A stretch of 64,000 nt of DNA, from NCBI GenBank assembly GCA_036346225.1, contig JARFIW010001458.1:372001-436000 (forward strand). Direction: 5' to 3'. Below, one piece after another: positions 28,003 through 39,983 of this stretch. Made by a program: the position numbers and the translations under genes. Every line of letters starts with the position of its first letter. Position 1 is the first letter of the stretch. Origin of the DNA: Platerodrilus igneus (lineage: Eukaryota; Arthropoda; Insecta; Coleoptera; Lycidae). Under the pieces are notes generated by a model. That model was not told where the DNA came from and ran no database searches. It saw only the letters and a list, made by a program, of their open reading frames with translations.

Positions 28003-30127
28003 ACCGTTAACAAAATTAACCGAAAATGGACAAGAATATGACTGAAATGACGACTGCCACAGTGCATTTGAACAACTAAAACGGCTACTAGTTACAGCAC
28101 CAATTTTGAGTTATCCACGGATGGAGTGCAAATTTGTGTTGGATACCGTTGTCAGTAACACAGCTATAGGAAGCTTTCTTTCTCAAGTGCAGGACGGACA
28201 AGAAAAAGTTACTGGATATTTCAGCAAGGTCGTCAAATCCGTAGAGCACTTTTATAAGTACTTATACAGCCGTAAATTCCTGTTGAGAATAGACCATGCT
28301 ACACTAAAATGGTTACTGCAGTTTCGAAATCCTGAAGGGCAAGTTGCAAGGTGGATAGAGTGGCTGCAGGAATACGACTTTAACACAGAACATCGTGTAG
28401 GAACTAGCCATCGGAATGCAGGCGCTCTATCAAAGAGACCTTGTTCAGTAGACTGCAATCATTGCTCCAAGATGGAAGAGAAAATGAGTGTCATCCATAG
28501 AATGACCGTAATCGATAATACTTGGCAACCCAAAAGAATACGAGAAGACCAGGAGAATGACGCCGAATTGGGACGTATTATTGAGTGGAAAAATAGAGGA
28601 CAACGGCCAGCTTGGGAAGAAATTAGTATTTCAAGTAAGAGCCTGAAGACATACTGGGCACAGTGGGACTGCTTGGTAATTGACAATAGAATCTTGAAAC
28701 GACGCCTGGAATGTGAAGATGGCACTGAGGGACTCCAAGTGATAGTGCCGGAAGTGTTGCAGCACTTGCACGATAGAATTTCCGGAGGGCATTTTGGCGT
28801 GAAAAGAACTCTCGAAAGAGTGCGGGAAAGATTCAATTGGGTGAACTGCAAAGAAGATGTGAAGGAGTGGTGCCGGAAATGTAAGTTGTGTGCTCCTGCA
28901 AATGACCCGGTCACAAAACGGAAAGCCCCAATGAGACAGTATAACGTGGGGAATCCTTTTGAGAAGGTAGCCATTGATATAGCTGGTCCGTTTCCTGAAT
29001 CAGAGAAAGGAAATAAATACATCTTGGTTGCAATGGATTATTTTACCAAATGGCCGGAGGCATATGCTACCTAACCAAGAAGCCGAGACGGTTTCAGATG
29101 TACTGGTGAGGGAGTTGTTTTGTCGCTTTGGAGTTCCGTTGGAATTACACTCCGATCAAGGTCGGAACTTCAAATCAGCGTTGTTTCAAGACGTCTGCAA
29201 GCATCTTGGAATCAGTAAAACTAAAACCACGCCACTTCATCCTTACATGTGATTTTCCAATGCTCCACCCGGAGGTACTACATTGGCCAGGAGGCGAGTT
29301 TTTTGTTGCCCGGAAATTTAGAATTTTGCCGAACCCTTGCCGTTCCAGGCAAGGTAGGGATCTTTAACGTGCGTGACAACACTCATACACGGGACCTCCA
29401 TTTTACCTCTCATCCGAACGAGGGCGTAATTTTTGTGAAAAATGCTCACCTGCCATTTTTCAAGCAGTCGGCCGTGTCGGGATTTGAACCCAGGACCTTC
29501 GGATCCATAGTTTTACGCTTACTACATTGATCCACGGCGACGCCCGCCACTTCATCCCAATCGGATGGAATGGTTGAAAGAATGAACATGACGTTAGGAA
29601 AGTACCTGGCCAAAGTTGTCTCTGAACATCAACGAGACTGGGACCAATATTTACATTTGTTCCTAATGGCGTACCGATTTTCGGTTCATGACAGCACAGG
29701 ATTCTCCCCGCTTGCGTGATGTTAGAACGCAAATTGCGGCTATCATGTGATCTTCAGTTTGGATTTAAACCTGGAGAAGAGATCACAGGTGAAGATTACG
29801 TTAGTAAGCTTCGTGAAAGATCAAATAGCATTTACGAAAACGTCCGACAGAATATCTAGGCAGCAAGCCATCGAATGAAATCACAATATGACACGAGAGT
29901 ACAAGAAGGGGTTACCAACCTGGAAATTTAGTGTGGTTGTACAATCCACAAAGAAAACGTGGATTGTCGCCAAAACTACAAAGACAATGGGAAGGCCCGT
30001 ACAAAGTGTTAAAAAGAATTAATGATGTAGTGTAGCGGATCAGAAGATCTCTCCGTGGTTAACCGAAAGTGATACACTTTCTCCGATTAATATTTTATGC
30101 TGGCAACAACCAGAGGGACTCGAGTAA
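28003..30127 (+). pseudogene. pol: 412/mdg1-like Pol: RNase H and integrase, broken
   Basis: Blocks in order: CHSAFEQLKRLLVTAPILSY (RT/RNase H junction); RNase H with FLLRIDHATLKWLL, but a piece before it deleted (STOP-free jump after SVEHFYKYLY); VARWIEWLQEYDFNTEHRVG; the zinc-binding HHCC region ending WCRKCKLCAPAN; and the integrase core with VAIDIAGPFPES and LHSDQGRNFKS. The SINE follows, then SDGMVERMNMTLGKYLAKVV with the catalytic Glu, and a C-terminal part reaching about 30127. A frameshift lies at about 29025, with further stops after 29850. It cannot make a working protein. Confidence 0.85.
29243..29544 (-). mobile_element. tRNA-headed SINE in integrase, 13-bp TSD
   Basis: 302-bp SINE in minus orientation, flanked by CGCCACTTCATCC at 29230-29242 and 29545-29557. 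The tRNA-like head (minus strand, B-box GGGTTCAAATCCCG) is followed by a body shared with 38456-38761 and a 3' end TTGGAAAATCACATGTAA. It splits the integrase between its second catalytic Asp and the Glu. Confidence 0.9.
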
Positions 30128-30163
30128 TGAGAAAGGTGTGCGAAGAGTTATTAATCGTTAGCC

Positions 30164-30680
30164 AAAAGCAAATTTTGAGCGTTTCATGACGGCGTATGGT
30201 GGTTCCGCTAAGGCGAGATTTGGCATTGTTGTTGAAAACAGCAAAATCTGTTTAGAGCACCAGAAGAGTATTCCCTTGCACATTGCGTAGCTCGAGATTT
30301 GGAAATGGCAAGGGGAATAGCTGTTGTTTTCAAGAAAAAGTTTGGATATGTGGATGAATAGTACAACAGCAGCCAACTGTAGGAAAAGCTTTGGTTTTTC
30401 AGGATAAAAATCGTTATGTTTACTATCTGGTCACTAAAAATTCTTCATAGCAGAGACCTAGTTATGGACATCTATGGGAGGCTTTGCTAAATCTTAAGGC
30501 TCAGATGATGGAAAATGGAGTAACGAGACTAGCGGTGCCCAAGCTAGGCTGTGGACTGGATCGCTTAGAGGATAGTCCGAAATATGCTAAAAGTAGTTTT
30601 TCAAGGAACCAACGTCCAGGTCCTTGTTTGTTGTTATTAACTGGTTGCCTACCAAGAACAAGAAAAGAGTGTTGACTGTT
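30164..30680 (+). pseudogene. Macro domain (OARD1-like) in the gypsy element, broken
   Basis: Downstream of integrase, frames spell LAHCVARDLEMARGIAVVFK with KKKFGYVDE, then KNRYVYYLVTKNSS, then WEALLNLKAQMMENGVTRLA and VPKLGCGLDRLE. This order (HCVxxDxxMxxGIAxxFK ... YYLVTK ... P-x-GCGLD-x-L) is the signature of the OARD1/C6orf130 macro-domain family, which binds ADP-ribose and removes it from proteins. At least two stops and a frameshift. It lies between integrase and the 3' LTR, so it appears to be cargo of the retrotransposon, not a host gene (no introns, no own promoter seen). Whether it was fused to Pol or separate is unclear. Confidence 0.75.
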
Positions 30681-31075
30681 ATTTCCAACGACGCGGTGGA
30701 TGCACCAGAGGAGATAGCTGCCGACACCGTCATCAGTCATCGAATTGGCGTCAAAATGTATTTACGGTTACGAGACGTAACGGTTTTAAAGAGGGGGCAG
30801 TGTTGCGAGCTAATTAGGCAACCCGTCAAACACACAAGCGCCGCAAGCACTGTATATTCTCCACGGACCTAAAATCTTCGAGCTATTACTGGAGGATAAG
30901 TCATCCTTTTTAATGCGAATTGAACAACCAAGTGCAATCATAATAGGAATTCAACGTGAATAAAATCAAGCAATATTACAATGAAGTAAACCTCTCAAAG
31001 CAAAACTAAACTCAGAATATATCATTTACGTAAATTATTCAGAATTATGATGAGCAGAATTTATTTCTGTTACAC

Positions 31076-33180
31076 TATTGTAAAATAAATAAATCCCTCG
31101 TGAATATCAGATGACAAATTGGACCTCCATATACCATAAACGCCTTACCTTACCTGATATCAATAGGTCGAGAATTTCTTGTTAATGAGAGAAGCCCAAG
31201 GTAAAGTTAGATGGGAAACGGCTTCAGGAAAAGAAAAGCTCATTAAAGATAAACGGCTAGTAGAGTGTTAGCTCTGAGTGGATCATGAACTTGGGTCATG
31301 GGTTGACAAACGACCAAAAATATAGATAAAGAGCGCCACCGTATTTTTCAATACAACAACATACGAAGATACGTGTAATTGTATTAGGGGAATGCGGAAC
31401 CTAAAGTCTACACCACTTATGTAGCCACAAAACCTAAATATCGACCTTGCAAAGCACTTACCAGATGTATTACAGATGTCTCGGCATATCCTGTGAACAA
31501 ACAAATGCACAACAGAGACACCGTTTGTGTCCTTAAAAATATTCGCCAATAAATAACATATTTGCATTTAAGTTCCAAAAATATATACACCCAGGGTACT
31601 TGTTAACATTAGACAGAGTTAATCTTTTGCTTATTAAGAACCAAGAAATTTCCTTTGAATTTTTAATAATAAAAGAATTAAGCAAAATTAAAGAGATTCT
31701 ATTTACTTAAATTTGGTTAGTTTGTTTCAATAGAAGTATTTACAGTTATATAAAAATTTACTTGAAAGAAAACTAACGGTGTTCTTTCTAGGATAATATA
31801 AATTTCATTAAATTTTCAATATCACAACATGTCGTCAGTCTAAGGTATTCGTTTTTTTAATAATATTACACTTTGAAATTAAGATAGCCTTGAGTAGTAC
31901 TACAATAGACTTTACAATTAACGATCAAAAATATTTCATTTAAGTGTTACTAAATTGTACCATTCAGACAAAGAATAAACTTTAACATTTTGTCCTTTAA
32001 GAGTTTATCATTTCTTAAGGTTAAAGTACATGTCCTCAATAATAAGAAAAAATATTTTAATGTAATTTAAAATAATATGTGGTAATAGTATCTAAAAATT
32101 GTAGGTATTTTGACATGTGGATTCAATAACACTTTTTAGTGAAGCTAATAATTGTTTCCTTAAAGATTACATACACAAGGCAACAATACTGCCATCTCTA
32201 AAAATTTTTGTTAAGTTACTAACACAAATATAGGGTGTTTAAGCAAAACCCACTTCAAGATAACATTAAAACAAAATATAAATTTTTCATCTAACTTGGA
32301 ACTTTAAAATAAATTCAATATACTGTAATGTCAAGATCACTCACGTGCACGAAGTACAGTTGAAACAAAAAAAAACTTGAACGTTCTTACCAGAACAAAA
32401 CAACGCCATATGTCGACCAAACTAAACCATCTGCAATCCACACAAAAAGATGTTCATATTTAACGTTGAATTTAAATTGGAACCCACAAAAACCTTTTTA
32501 ATAAAATATTATTAAATTAAATAAAATCTTCACTTGATATTTCTAACAGTTTTTATTATTCCAAAATTTATGTAAAACTTTTACCTCTCCATTATTGCAT
32601 GCATTAATGATGTACGCCAGAATTTTTCATCGAGTCTGCAGGAATCAAACTGCTTCACCAATAGTGGAACATTAAATCAATCCACACTAAAAGCTATCAG
32701 GAACCAGACTATGACATAATGGTATTAATTGTTTAATCTTTTTTTCGAACACAATGCCAAGCAAATTCGCTTGGCCCCATCTTGACTCTTCTTATCACCA
32801 GTCGAGCTGCTTTCTCGTTCAAGCTCTAGACGAAAAGTGATTGCGAAAATGACAGATAAGTATCTAGCCTAGTAACTTAGATATCTAAGGGGACGGAACC
32901 CATTATACAATATACACATACTAAGCTATCTTTTGTCACCAGACAATTACAAATTGTTTTGATTTTGTTAAGGCATAATATTAAATTTATAGAGAATACG
33001 TAACTAAATAAAAAAATACGTTACACTATATTAAATTGCTTCGCACATTAGGGTACACAAAAAATGTTTCTTTTCTTGTATTTTTTCTTCGTAAGCAGTT
33101 GACAGTATAGTTTTTGCCCGTCTCATTAATTTGCTCAATTTTAGCAATAAAAAAAATATGTCACGCTTATTAGCAAAAAA
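31076..33180. other. Non-coding, AT-rich
   Basis: 2.1 kb without a supported gene. No repeat shared with other parts of the window seen by eye. A 94-codon frame at 31567-31283 looks like chance. Confidence 0.45.
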
Positions 33181-33189
33181 CTTTACTAT

Positions 33190-34650
33190 CGCAAAGTCTC
33201 AAAGGCCAAAAAATTCCTGGGGATTGGTCCTCCACAATTTCTTCCTCCTGCTTTGGAGATTTTTTCATCCACAAAGGTATTAATAAAATCTCCAACAGAA
33301 ACACTCATGCTAGTTACCATGCATATCCTTTTGTTTCATTTCGGGAAGCTTTCTTCTACTGTTCTTAATTGTCTTACACGGGAAACAATTGTGTTACTCC
33401 CTGCTTGCTGAAGATCATTTTCATTTTCACCATTTACTGTTATTTTTAAATGAGTTGTTCTTTTAGCGTTTAGTTTGGATTAATAGGGACTATCCCAGAT
33501 GCCTTAACGCCTGCTTTTGTGTTTTCCCAACTTCCTAAACCGACTTCATCAACAGGGGTGTTTAAAAGTCTTGAAAAAATGGTTTTTGCAAGACTTCCCT
33601 ATTTTTAAGTTTCCAATTTTCTAAGGTCTTTTTCCATGCACATTTGAGAGAGCAGAAGTAGGCAACATCCAGAGACTGCAGTAAGTCGGTTGACTTAGGA
33701 GGAAGCAGAACAAAGTTAATGTTGCTATTTTTGCAGATTTCTACAACACTGAATATTAAATGGCTGCAGAGATTATCACCTAACATAACTCTGTTCCCAC
33801 CAGTGAGTTTAATATATGGCATGACAATGAACATATACCAGTCCTTAAACATTTCGGCACAAACCAACCGCTTAGCATTTTATTATACTGGGCATTTGGG
33901 AAGCCGCCCTTCACCCAGCCTTGATACATGGGTTTTGGTTTTGTATATAGTATAATTTTACATTTCCTACTATAACGAACATTACGCTCGTGCTTGATTT
34001 AGGGGTATCAATCACCCTATGGGCATGTTTTTTTGCCTTTTTTGACAACCGCCAAAGCTTAACCTTAGTCATCAAAAAAAGTTTGTCTCATTGTAGTTTA
34101 TAATATTAGCTGGAGGAACGTCATCGTTGGTAGTGGCTAATTCAGTTAAATACTTTTGAACTACCTCATACGTTACAGTTGCTCTGAACCTCTATGTGTT
34201 TTCAGGTAACTTTATGGTCAAATTCTTGTCTACCCATAAATGATTTGAACCAGTCGAGTCCTGGAAAGTTGTCTTCAAAGCGTTTATCGGTTCTTTCAGC
34301 TTTAGTTAAGTATTGTTGTACCATATACATCATATCGTAGCTTTTGAAGGAAAATGCACAATTGTCACACAGAAGAAGAACGTCAGCTAGTTGGCAATCT
34401 TCAACAGCAGATAAAGCTGGTTGCAATCCAATTTTTATTCTGCAGGCGCGTGAACATTATCACACACTGTGCTGTATGGTACTCTAAAGTTTTTCGCCGC
34501 CCTTTTTATAGCCATCCCTCGTTTGACCAGGTCAACCGCCCTATTAAATAGACTGGGTTTTACACTTGTTTTCTTGTAGGCTCCATCTTTTGTAAACTTT
34601 CGAAGTATTTATAATCTAAAACAAAAATAGAAAATACATAACATATCAGT
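33190..34650 (-). pseudogene. pogo/Tigger-type transposase (DDE), decayed
   Basis: Minus strand, from right to left: a psq-type helix-turn-helix start (LFNRAVDLVKRGMAIKRAAK with FRVPYSTV), a CENPB-like part (LTKAERTDKRFEDNFPGLDW), then the DDE core with MPYIKLTGGNRVMLGDNLCS and FVLLPPKSTDLLQSLDVAYF (family form PPNSTHxxQPLDV). After a frameshift it ends near DEVGLGSWENTKAGVKASGI. These features define the pogo branch of Tc1/mariner DDE_1 transposases. Multiple stops and frameshifts. Terminal repeats not identified. Confidence 0.8.
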
Positions 34651-35380
34651 TATACCCTCTGTTATACCAGAAGGGGAAAAACTGGGAGGAAGTGGGGGGT
34701 TAACGTAAAGGACTTACAAAAAGTACTTAGATTTTCCTACAAAAAATTTTAATGAAAAAGAGAGCTTTAATTAGACTAATTAGTTAGTGATAGATTTCAT
34801 TTCATTTCCCCACTTTTAGTAAAAATGTACATAAAACTGATAAAAAACTAAAAAACTTTTGCTACTAGGGGCAAGATAATAGTTAAATTAAAATTTTCTT
34901 ACCACATTCTCTGAGCTCTTTTCTGTGACTGTACAACTAAACGTTTCTACAAATTTCCAAAAACTACTATACTTATACCTCTAAAACAACATATGTATCT
35001 CGACGCTTATTTACGCCTCTAAAACAACCTACGTATCTCGACGGACCGACAAAAATAAACCTTCTTCATGCATGCTCTTGTAAAGACAAATTTCCTCGAG
35101 TAACTTGTGGGCTTTTGCCATGCGTTGACTACTCTGTACTATCCAGTACTAAAAACATTAGCCAAAATATAACACGATACTTGATTTCACCCCTGCTGAT
35201 CGGTTTCACCCTGTTTAACTGTAGTAACTAATAAGATACTCCTTTATTTTCTTATACTACTTAAACTGTTAAATATTGTATAATTTGTTCATTTAATCAT
35301 TACCAATTTATTATTCATTATTCTTAATTATTATTTTATAGCAACCTTTTTATTTATTGTGTATTATTTTGTTTTGTATT
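34651..35380. other. Non-coding, AT-rich
   Basis: No supported gene. A short direct repeat TTACGCCTCTAAAACAACCTA/ATACCTCTAAAACAACATA occurs at about 34974 and 35010. Confidence 0.4.
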
Positions 35381-35389
35381 GCATGTGTG

Positions 35390-36257
35390 ACTGGTTTTTG
35401 TGTTATGACGGATGTTAGTATTTTCTATTTTGTTGGGTGGTATTTTGTTGGATTTTCTATCTGTTGCATTTGTTTGGTTTGAGGTATGTTATTCCTTTAC
35501 TGTATGTGGATGTGTGATATACTTTTTAAATAATACTGCTAGATGCGAGTGTTGTGTATTTTTTTCCAGCAGAAGTTTACTATTTTGTCGTTTCCAGGTG
35601 TTTTCCAGTTTGTTTTATTGATGGTTTGGACGATTTTTTCATGTGTGATCCTTATATCTTGCATTTCTTCTTTGGTTTGGTATTTATTTGTTTAAGTTTA
35701 GATCAATTGTGCATACTGGTTGTGTTGTACTAGGTTTGACTATTAGTTGCTTTAAAAGAGTTCAGTGTTATACTTGGTGGATTGTTTATTGCGATTTGAG
35801 TACTGCTTAATTTGTGATAGAATTTCTTTTGATTTTGGTTGAATATTTGGTTTTGTTCTTGCAGTTGTTGCTCTTTTTGTGCTGTTTTAAGTTTTCTGGA
35901 GAGCATTGGTAGTTTTTATTTTTTTACATCTAGTTGTTGAACTGCCTTTTCTTTTGGAATTTCTCCTATTAGCTTTTGTTAGATGAGATTTGTTCTTTTA
36001 CATATTGTGTTTTTTGTGTGTGCTCTTACTGTTGTGAGTGTTCCTGCATAGGTTAATAGTTGTAGTTCTGCCACAGTTATGTTGTTTTGCATTTTGCTCC
36101 TTATGAATCTTTATGCATGATATTGATGTATTTATATTTGTATCATCTGATACCTTGTGCAAATATGGTTTGTATCATTACTGGTATTTTCATATTCAAT
36201 GATGTTATTTTAAACTTTTTTATGCCATCCAGTTCTAATGGAAATATTCTATTGCTT
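35390..36257 (-). pseudogene. Probable LINE remnant (ORF2 linker region)
   Basis: The minus strand is A-rich and, in broken frames, reads MQNNITVAELQLLTYAGTLT and later KTAQKEQQLQEQNQIFNQNQ with KKFYHKL. A Gln/Lys-rich segment ending in a NQKxFY motif precedes the RT domain in several insect LINEs. No RT core is present. Weak call. The right end stops exactly where the leader remnant of the errantivirus-like element begins. Confidence 0.35.
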
Positions 36258-36328
36258 CTGATTCCAGACCACCAGTTCCTCGATATTTGGATTCGTTAGT
36301 GCCCTTTTGACATCCTACCGACTGCGCC
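36258..36328 (-). repeat. Leader remnant left of the 3' LTR (tandem scar)
   Basis: 71 bp matching 52563-52632, the PBS-proximal leader of the same element family, including the PBS. It lies outside the 3' LTR, so this LTR is flanked on both sides by internal sequence, as left by LTR-LTR recombination or a tandem insertion. Confidence 0.8.
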
Positions 36329-36918
36329 AGTTAAGGTTCGTGGCTGCGAGCGATCCTTTTTTAAAAAACATCTTCAACTTCTTAACACATTTATTTATTG
36401 TTTTACAGAAATTAATTGGAATTTTGACAATCTTGAATGAATTAATCTAAGTCCGAAATTAATTAACTAATTGTACAAAGTGAGTTATCTACGAACTGCA
36501 ATGTTAAAGCTGAACGATGGATTAACTGTCGTCAACTGGGGCTCCCGGGCCTTTTATAATATCCCTACCCCCTCACATATCTGTGGGAACTTGCAGACCT
36601 AATGTCTACTTACACTTGACTCTATTCATAATACAATGTTGCAATCTTAATGCTATTCATAATTACTTTGTTGCAAGCTTACGTCTCCGTAATCTCGGTA
36701 CGTGACTGTCTGTGACCGCCTGTGACCTGACATCTGCAGTATCACTTATCTCTGTGCTACAAAGTAGCGTTTCCGTTCCCATGAACGTTAATAAACTGAA
36801 ATGAATTGTACTTCATTTACATTGTTGCACATCACTTAACGCATTTTCTAATATTTCTAAAAATTTCCTAATTATTAGTTTCTTTACATATATATAACAA
36901 TTAAAGGATTACATAACT
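36329..36918 (-). repeat. 3' LTR of E1
   Basis: 590-bp direct repeat of 52633-53209. Internal sequence before it in element direction reads GTCGGGAGG, a short polypurine tract. Confidence 0.88.
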
Positions 36919-36967
36919 CCTCCCGACGTACATTAAAAATTAAGGGTTTTTACCTTTCTTGATTTTT

Positions 36968-39038
36968 AATTAAAATTCATTTAATCTCATTTCTTAAAAT
37001 TCATACTTTCTAAGGGTACATTTGTTTCTTTGGTTGCCTTAAATCTAAAACTGTTTCCTTTATTTTTATATCTAGTATACATTTTGTAAGTTACATAAAT
37101 GATCAATAAAATCGTCAAAATAATTAATTTAATTGTCCATACACTAATATTATCGTAGTGCACTTTGGGCGTTTTGAGTTCGTAGTTCGTAGTCTTCCAT
37201 GAGTTTCATGGCGTAGTTGAGGTTGTCTAATTCCAGGTGTTCCAGTTGTAGGGGTTTTTGAAGTATTTCTTCGTCTTCTTGAGTAATCTTGATTTGTAAT
37301 TCGGGTAGATTTGCTAATTTCTTGCTCTGTACAGGATCTTGGTAAACTCTAATTATTTCATTTTTCAATTTCAAATAAAAATTTCCTTAAGGGTGATTAA
37401 TTTGCTTCCGGTTAATGCTAAGTTACTTTCATCTTGATTGCAGTATATTGTTGCAATTACTTCGGTGGGGGAAATGGCTATCCATTTATTTTCCGTTACT
37501 TTCTGAATTTTCATATTGGTGATTTGTACAGGTTTGGCTTCACAATTTTCGTAATGATTGGTAAATTTTAGTAGTTGTACTTCGCAAGGGCTGTCTTCTT
37601 GAATTGTTGTCGTTGTCAATGATTGGCATAAATATTGATTTGGTGTGACTTCATCACATTTTCGTTCGTATAACCATATCTTAGTCCATTTAAGGATAGG
37701 AATTTGGTTTTTGGAATAATAACTTGGTATGTGCTAGTCATTTTCATTGGAAAAGCAAATAAGTGATAATAATTGTAATTGTTAATCTCTACTATTGGTA
37801 TTTCTATTAAAAATGTTATATCGTTATTTTTTACATAGCCTTTAACTATAGCTATTTTTTCAAATATTAAAATGTTTGATTCTATTACATCGAAAGGTAA
37901 TTTACTGTTGGTTATAAAGGATCTTATTCTCAATAATTCTTTTAGTAAATCAATTGGTTCTATGATACTTGAATGTAGGGTATTTAATTTTGCAAAGGTT
38001 ACTGCGTTTTCTAACGTTGCTAAAATTTGTTGAATTAAGGTAAGGGTTGATATTATCTGGTTGTGTATCGTTTTAAATCTAATTAAATCTCGCATGCCTA
38101 ACATGGTAGTTTGCATGTTATTTTCTAGGGTTTGTATTCGATTGGCTATACTATCTTGGTTTCTAACTAATTTTCTTAAGGTTTCATTAAATTTGATGAT
38201 CGTTGATTGGGTTAATGATATTTGGCTACTAATTATGGTTTGATGTCGTTTTGGTTTTCTATTAATTGTTGTATTGCATTGTCATAAAGTTCAGCGTCTT
38301 GATTTTCTAAATTGCCGGTAATTGCTTTTATTATGTTTCCTAATCCGTTGATTAGTCCTCTTTTTCGTCTTGCCGTTTGTTCTGTGGGTATTAGTCGATT
38401 AAATTTGTTTTCTATATTTCTCAAAATAATTTCTGTTATGCTGTCATAGAGTTCAGGCGGCTCCGTGGCGTAGTGGTATGTGTGTGACTACTACGCCCTA
38501 GGTCCCGGGTTCGAATCCCGACACGGTCCGCTTGAAAAATGTTAGGCGAGAATTTTTCGCAAAAATACACCCTCGTTCGGATGAGAGGTAAAATGGAGGT
38601 CCCGTGTGTGAGTGTTGTCACGCACGTTAAAGATCCCTACCTTGCTTGGAAGAGCAAGGGTTCGGCAAAATTCCAAATTTTCCAGGTAAAAAAAAAAAAA
38701 CTCGCTTCCTGGCCAATGTAGTACCTTCAGGTGGAGCATTGGAAAAAAAAATCACATGTAATGTCATAGAGTTCATCATTTCTATTGCGTATTCTTTTCC
38801 GAATTTTGTTGTGTCCATCGATTGTTTTAGTCGGTAATAATTATTTTTGATTATATGAAATTCTTGTTTCAGTTCGGTTAAATCAAATTTTTGTGCAAAG
38901 GTCCAATAGTCTATAGTGTTCTGCATACTGCCTAGTTTTATTGGTAGTATACCGGGGTTATTCTTTATGTCTTCAATTATGATTTCGGTGTCCGTTCTAC
39001 CTGGGTGGAGGTTGACGATAAGGCTGATGATTGTCCAT
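36968..39038 (-). pseudogene. env: Env of E1 (baculovirus F-like), broken, SINE inside
   Basis: Blocks on the minus strand: IIIEDIKNNPGILPIKLG (about 38960) and DYWTFAQKFDLTELKQEF up to the SINE at 38761. Beyond it comes a furin-type site TARRKRGLINGLGNIIKAI (about 38350) whose RRKR is followed by a hydrophobic Gly-rich fusion-peptide-like segment. A long helical ectodomain (38116-37616) is followed by a C-terminal hydrophobic anchor WTIKLIILTILLIIYVTYKM (about 37130) and short tail. This is the layout of errantivirus Env (F-like fusion protein). Stops and frameshifts near 38230, 38116, 37616, 37374 and 37150. A good splice acceptor, CTTTCAG (39045-39039), marks the expected env exon start. 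Confidence 0.8.
38456..38761 (+). mobile_element. tRNA-headed SINE in env, 14-bp TSD
   Basis: 306-bp SINE flanked by TGTCATAGAGTTCA at 38442-38455 and 38762-38775. The head GGCGGCTCCGTGGCGTAGTG has an A-box, and GGGTTCGAATCCCGAC a B-box. The body matches 29243-29544 in inverse orientation and it ends AATCACATGTA. Long A-runs occur inside. It is inserted opposite to env. Confidence 0.92.
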
Positions 39039-39458
39039 CTGAAAGTACAGGGTGTCTTAAATTTTTGAGGTGAATATATTTTGTTATCTTGCCGTTGTCT
39101 ACTACGGCTACGTTTTTGTCGGAACTTCGTTTAATTTTAAAGGGGCCTAAATTTCTCGGTGCCGTTTTGTGTCTTTTGCTTTGGTAATTTTTCTCGTATA
39201 CGGTTTGTCCTATGGAAAATTTATTTATGTCTGTGTTTTTATTACGGGTCGCGGTAATGCGTTCTTTGTCGTTATCTAACTTATCCTTTACTTTGTCATA
39301 AGTATTTTTAGTTTCTCTTTGTGATTTTTGGCATATTGCTGATAGATTTCCTTGTTATAATGTATATCATAAGGGTTGCATAAAACTGAGTGTCCTAGGG
39401 TTAATTCTAATGGTGTAAAATTGGTTGATAAATGAATTGTGTTATTATAGGCGATTAA
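38977..39458 (-). pseudogene. pol: Pol of E1, integrase C-terminal part beyond E2
   Basis: Minus strand after E2 reads IALIAYNNTIHLSTNFTPLE, then a GPF-like part (FSIGQTVYEKNYQSKRHKTA and NLGPFKIKRS) and HLKNLRHPVLSDGQSSALS, ending at the TAA 38979-38977. A frameshift lies near 39340. It continues the integrase cut at 46518. Confidence 0.8.
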
Positions 39459-39462
39459 TGCG

Positions 39463-39983
39463 ATTTAAGGTTCGGGCTTTTGGAGCTGTGTTTTTAAAAA
39501 ACAACTTAAACACTTAACAAAATTTAATAACTTAAACAGAAATTACAATGAAATTTAGAATAGCTGGTTCATAATAACTTTAATAAAAATAATTAATTGT
39601 ACTGGTGAGTAGCTTGAACAACGAAGTATGGAGTTCGAAGACTGACTGCCGGGCCTTGAGCTCCCGGGCTTTTTATAATAACCTGCCCCTCACACGGCTG
39701 TGGGAACTTGCAGATCTCATGTCTGCTTTACACTTTGTTACAATGTATCAATCTTAATTCTAGGTAATTGCGGTATGTTGACCGCCTGTGACCTGCCACC
39801 TGCAGTATCACTGCCCTCACGGATGCAAAGTTGCATGTCCGTTCTCATGAACTGTCGATAACCTCTCTGGGTTATCCTTGTATTACAATGTTGCAATGAA
39901 CTTATACTTTATTTAACAATTTCTAATAATTCCTATTAGATTCAATATTTCAATATATATAGGTAATTGGGGGATACATAACT
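39463..39983 (-). repeat. 3' LTR of E2
   Basis: 521 bp, nearly identical to 45995-46514 (a few single-base differences seen, e.g. AATTTCTAATAATT against AATTACTAATAATT), so E2 is young relative to E1. Confidence 0.9.

Larger units (their letters stand above)
28000..31075 (+). mobile_element. 412/mdg1-like gypsy fragment with macro domain
   Basis: Starts without LTR in the RT/RNase H connection, runs through RNase H and integrase, then a macro-domain-like region, a polypurine tract (30789-30800, AAGAGGGGGCAG) and the start of a 3' LTR (TGTTGCGAGC at 30801). The LTR end is not certain. A candidate is near 31073. The 5' half is missing and a SINE interrupts integrase. Decayed. Confidence 0.8.

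Noticed and set aside
28252..29022. Long minus-strand frames opposite the gypsy RNase H/integrase
   Set aside because: Shadows of the well-recognised plus-strand pol sequence.
30484..30872. Independent small genes after the macro domain
   Set aside because: They are frames of the broken macro/tail region of the gypsy element leading into its polypurine tract and LTR.
35412..35621. Plus-strand hydrophobic 69-codon frame as a membrane protein
   Set aside because: T/G-rich complement of an A-rich LINE-like strand; hydrophobicity comes from base composition.
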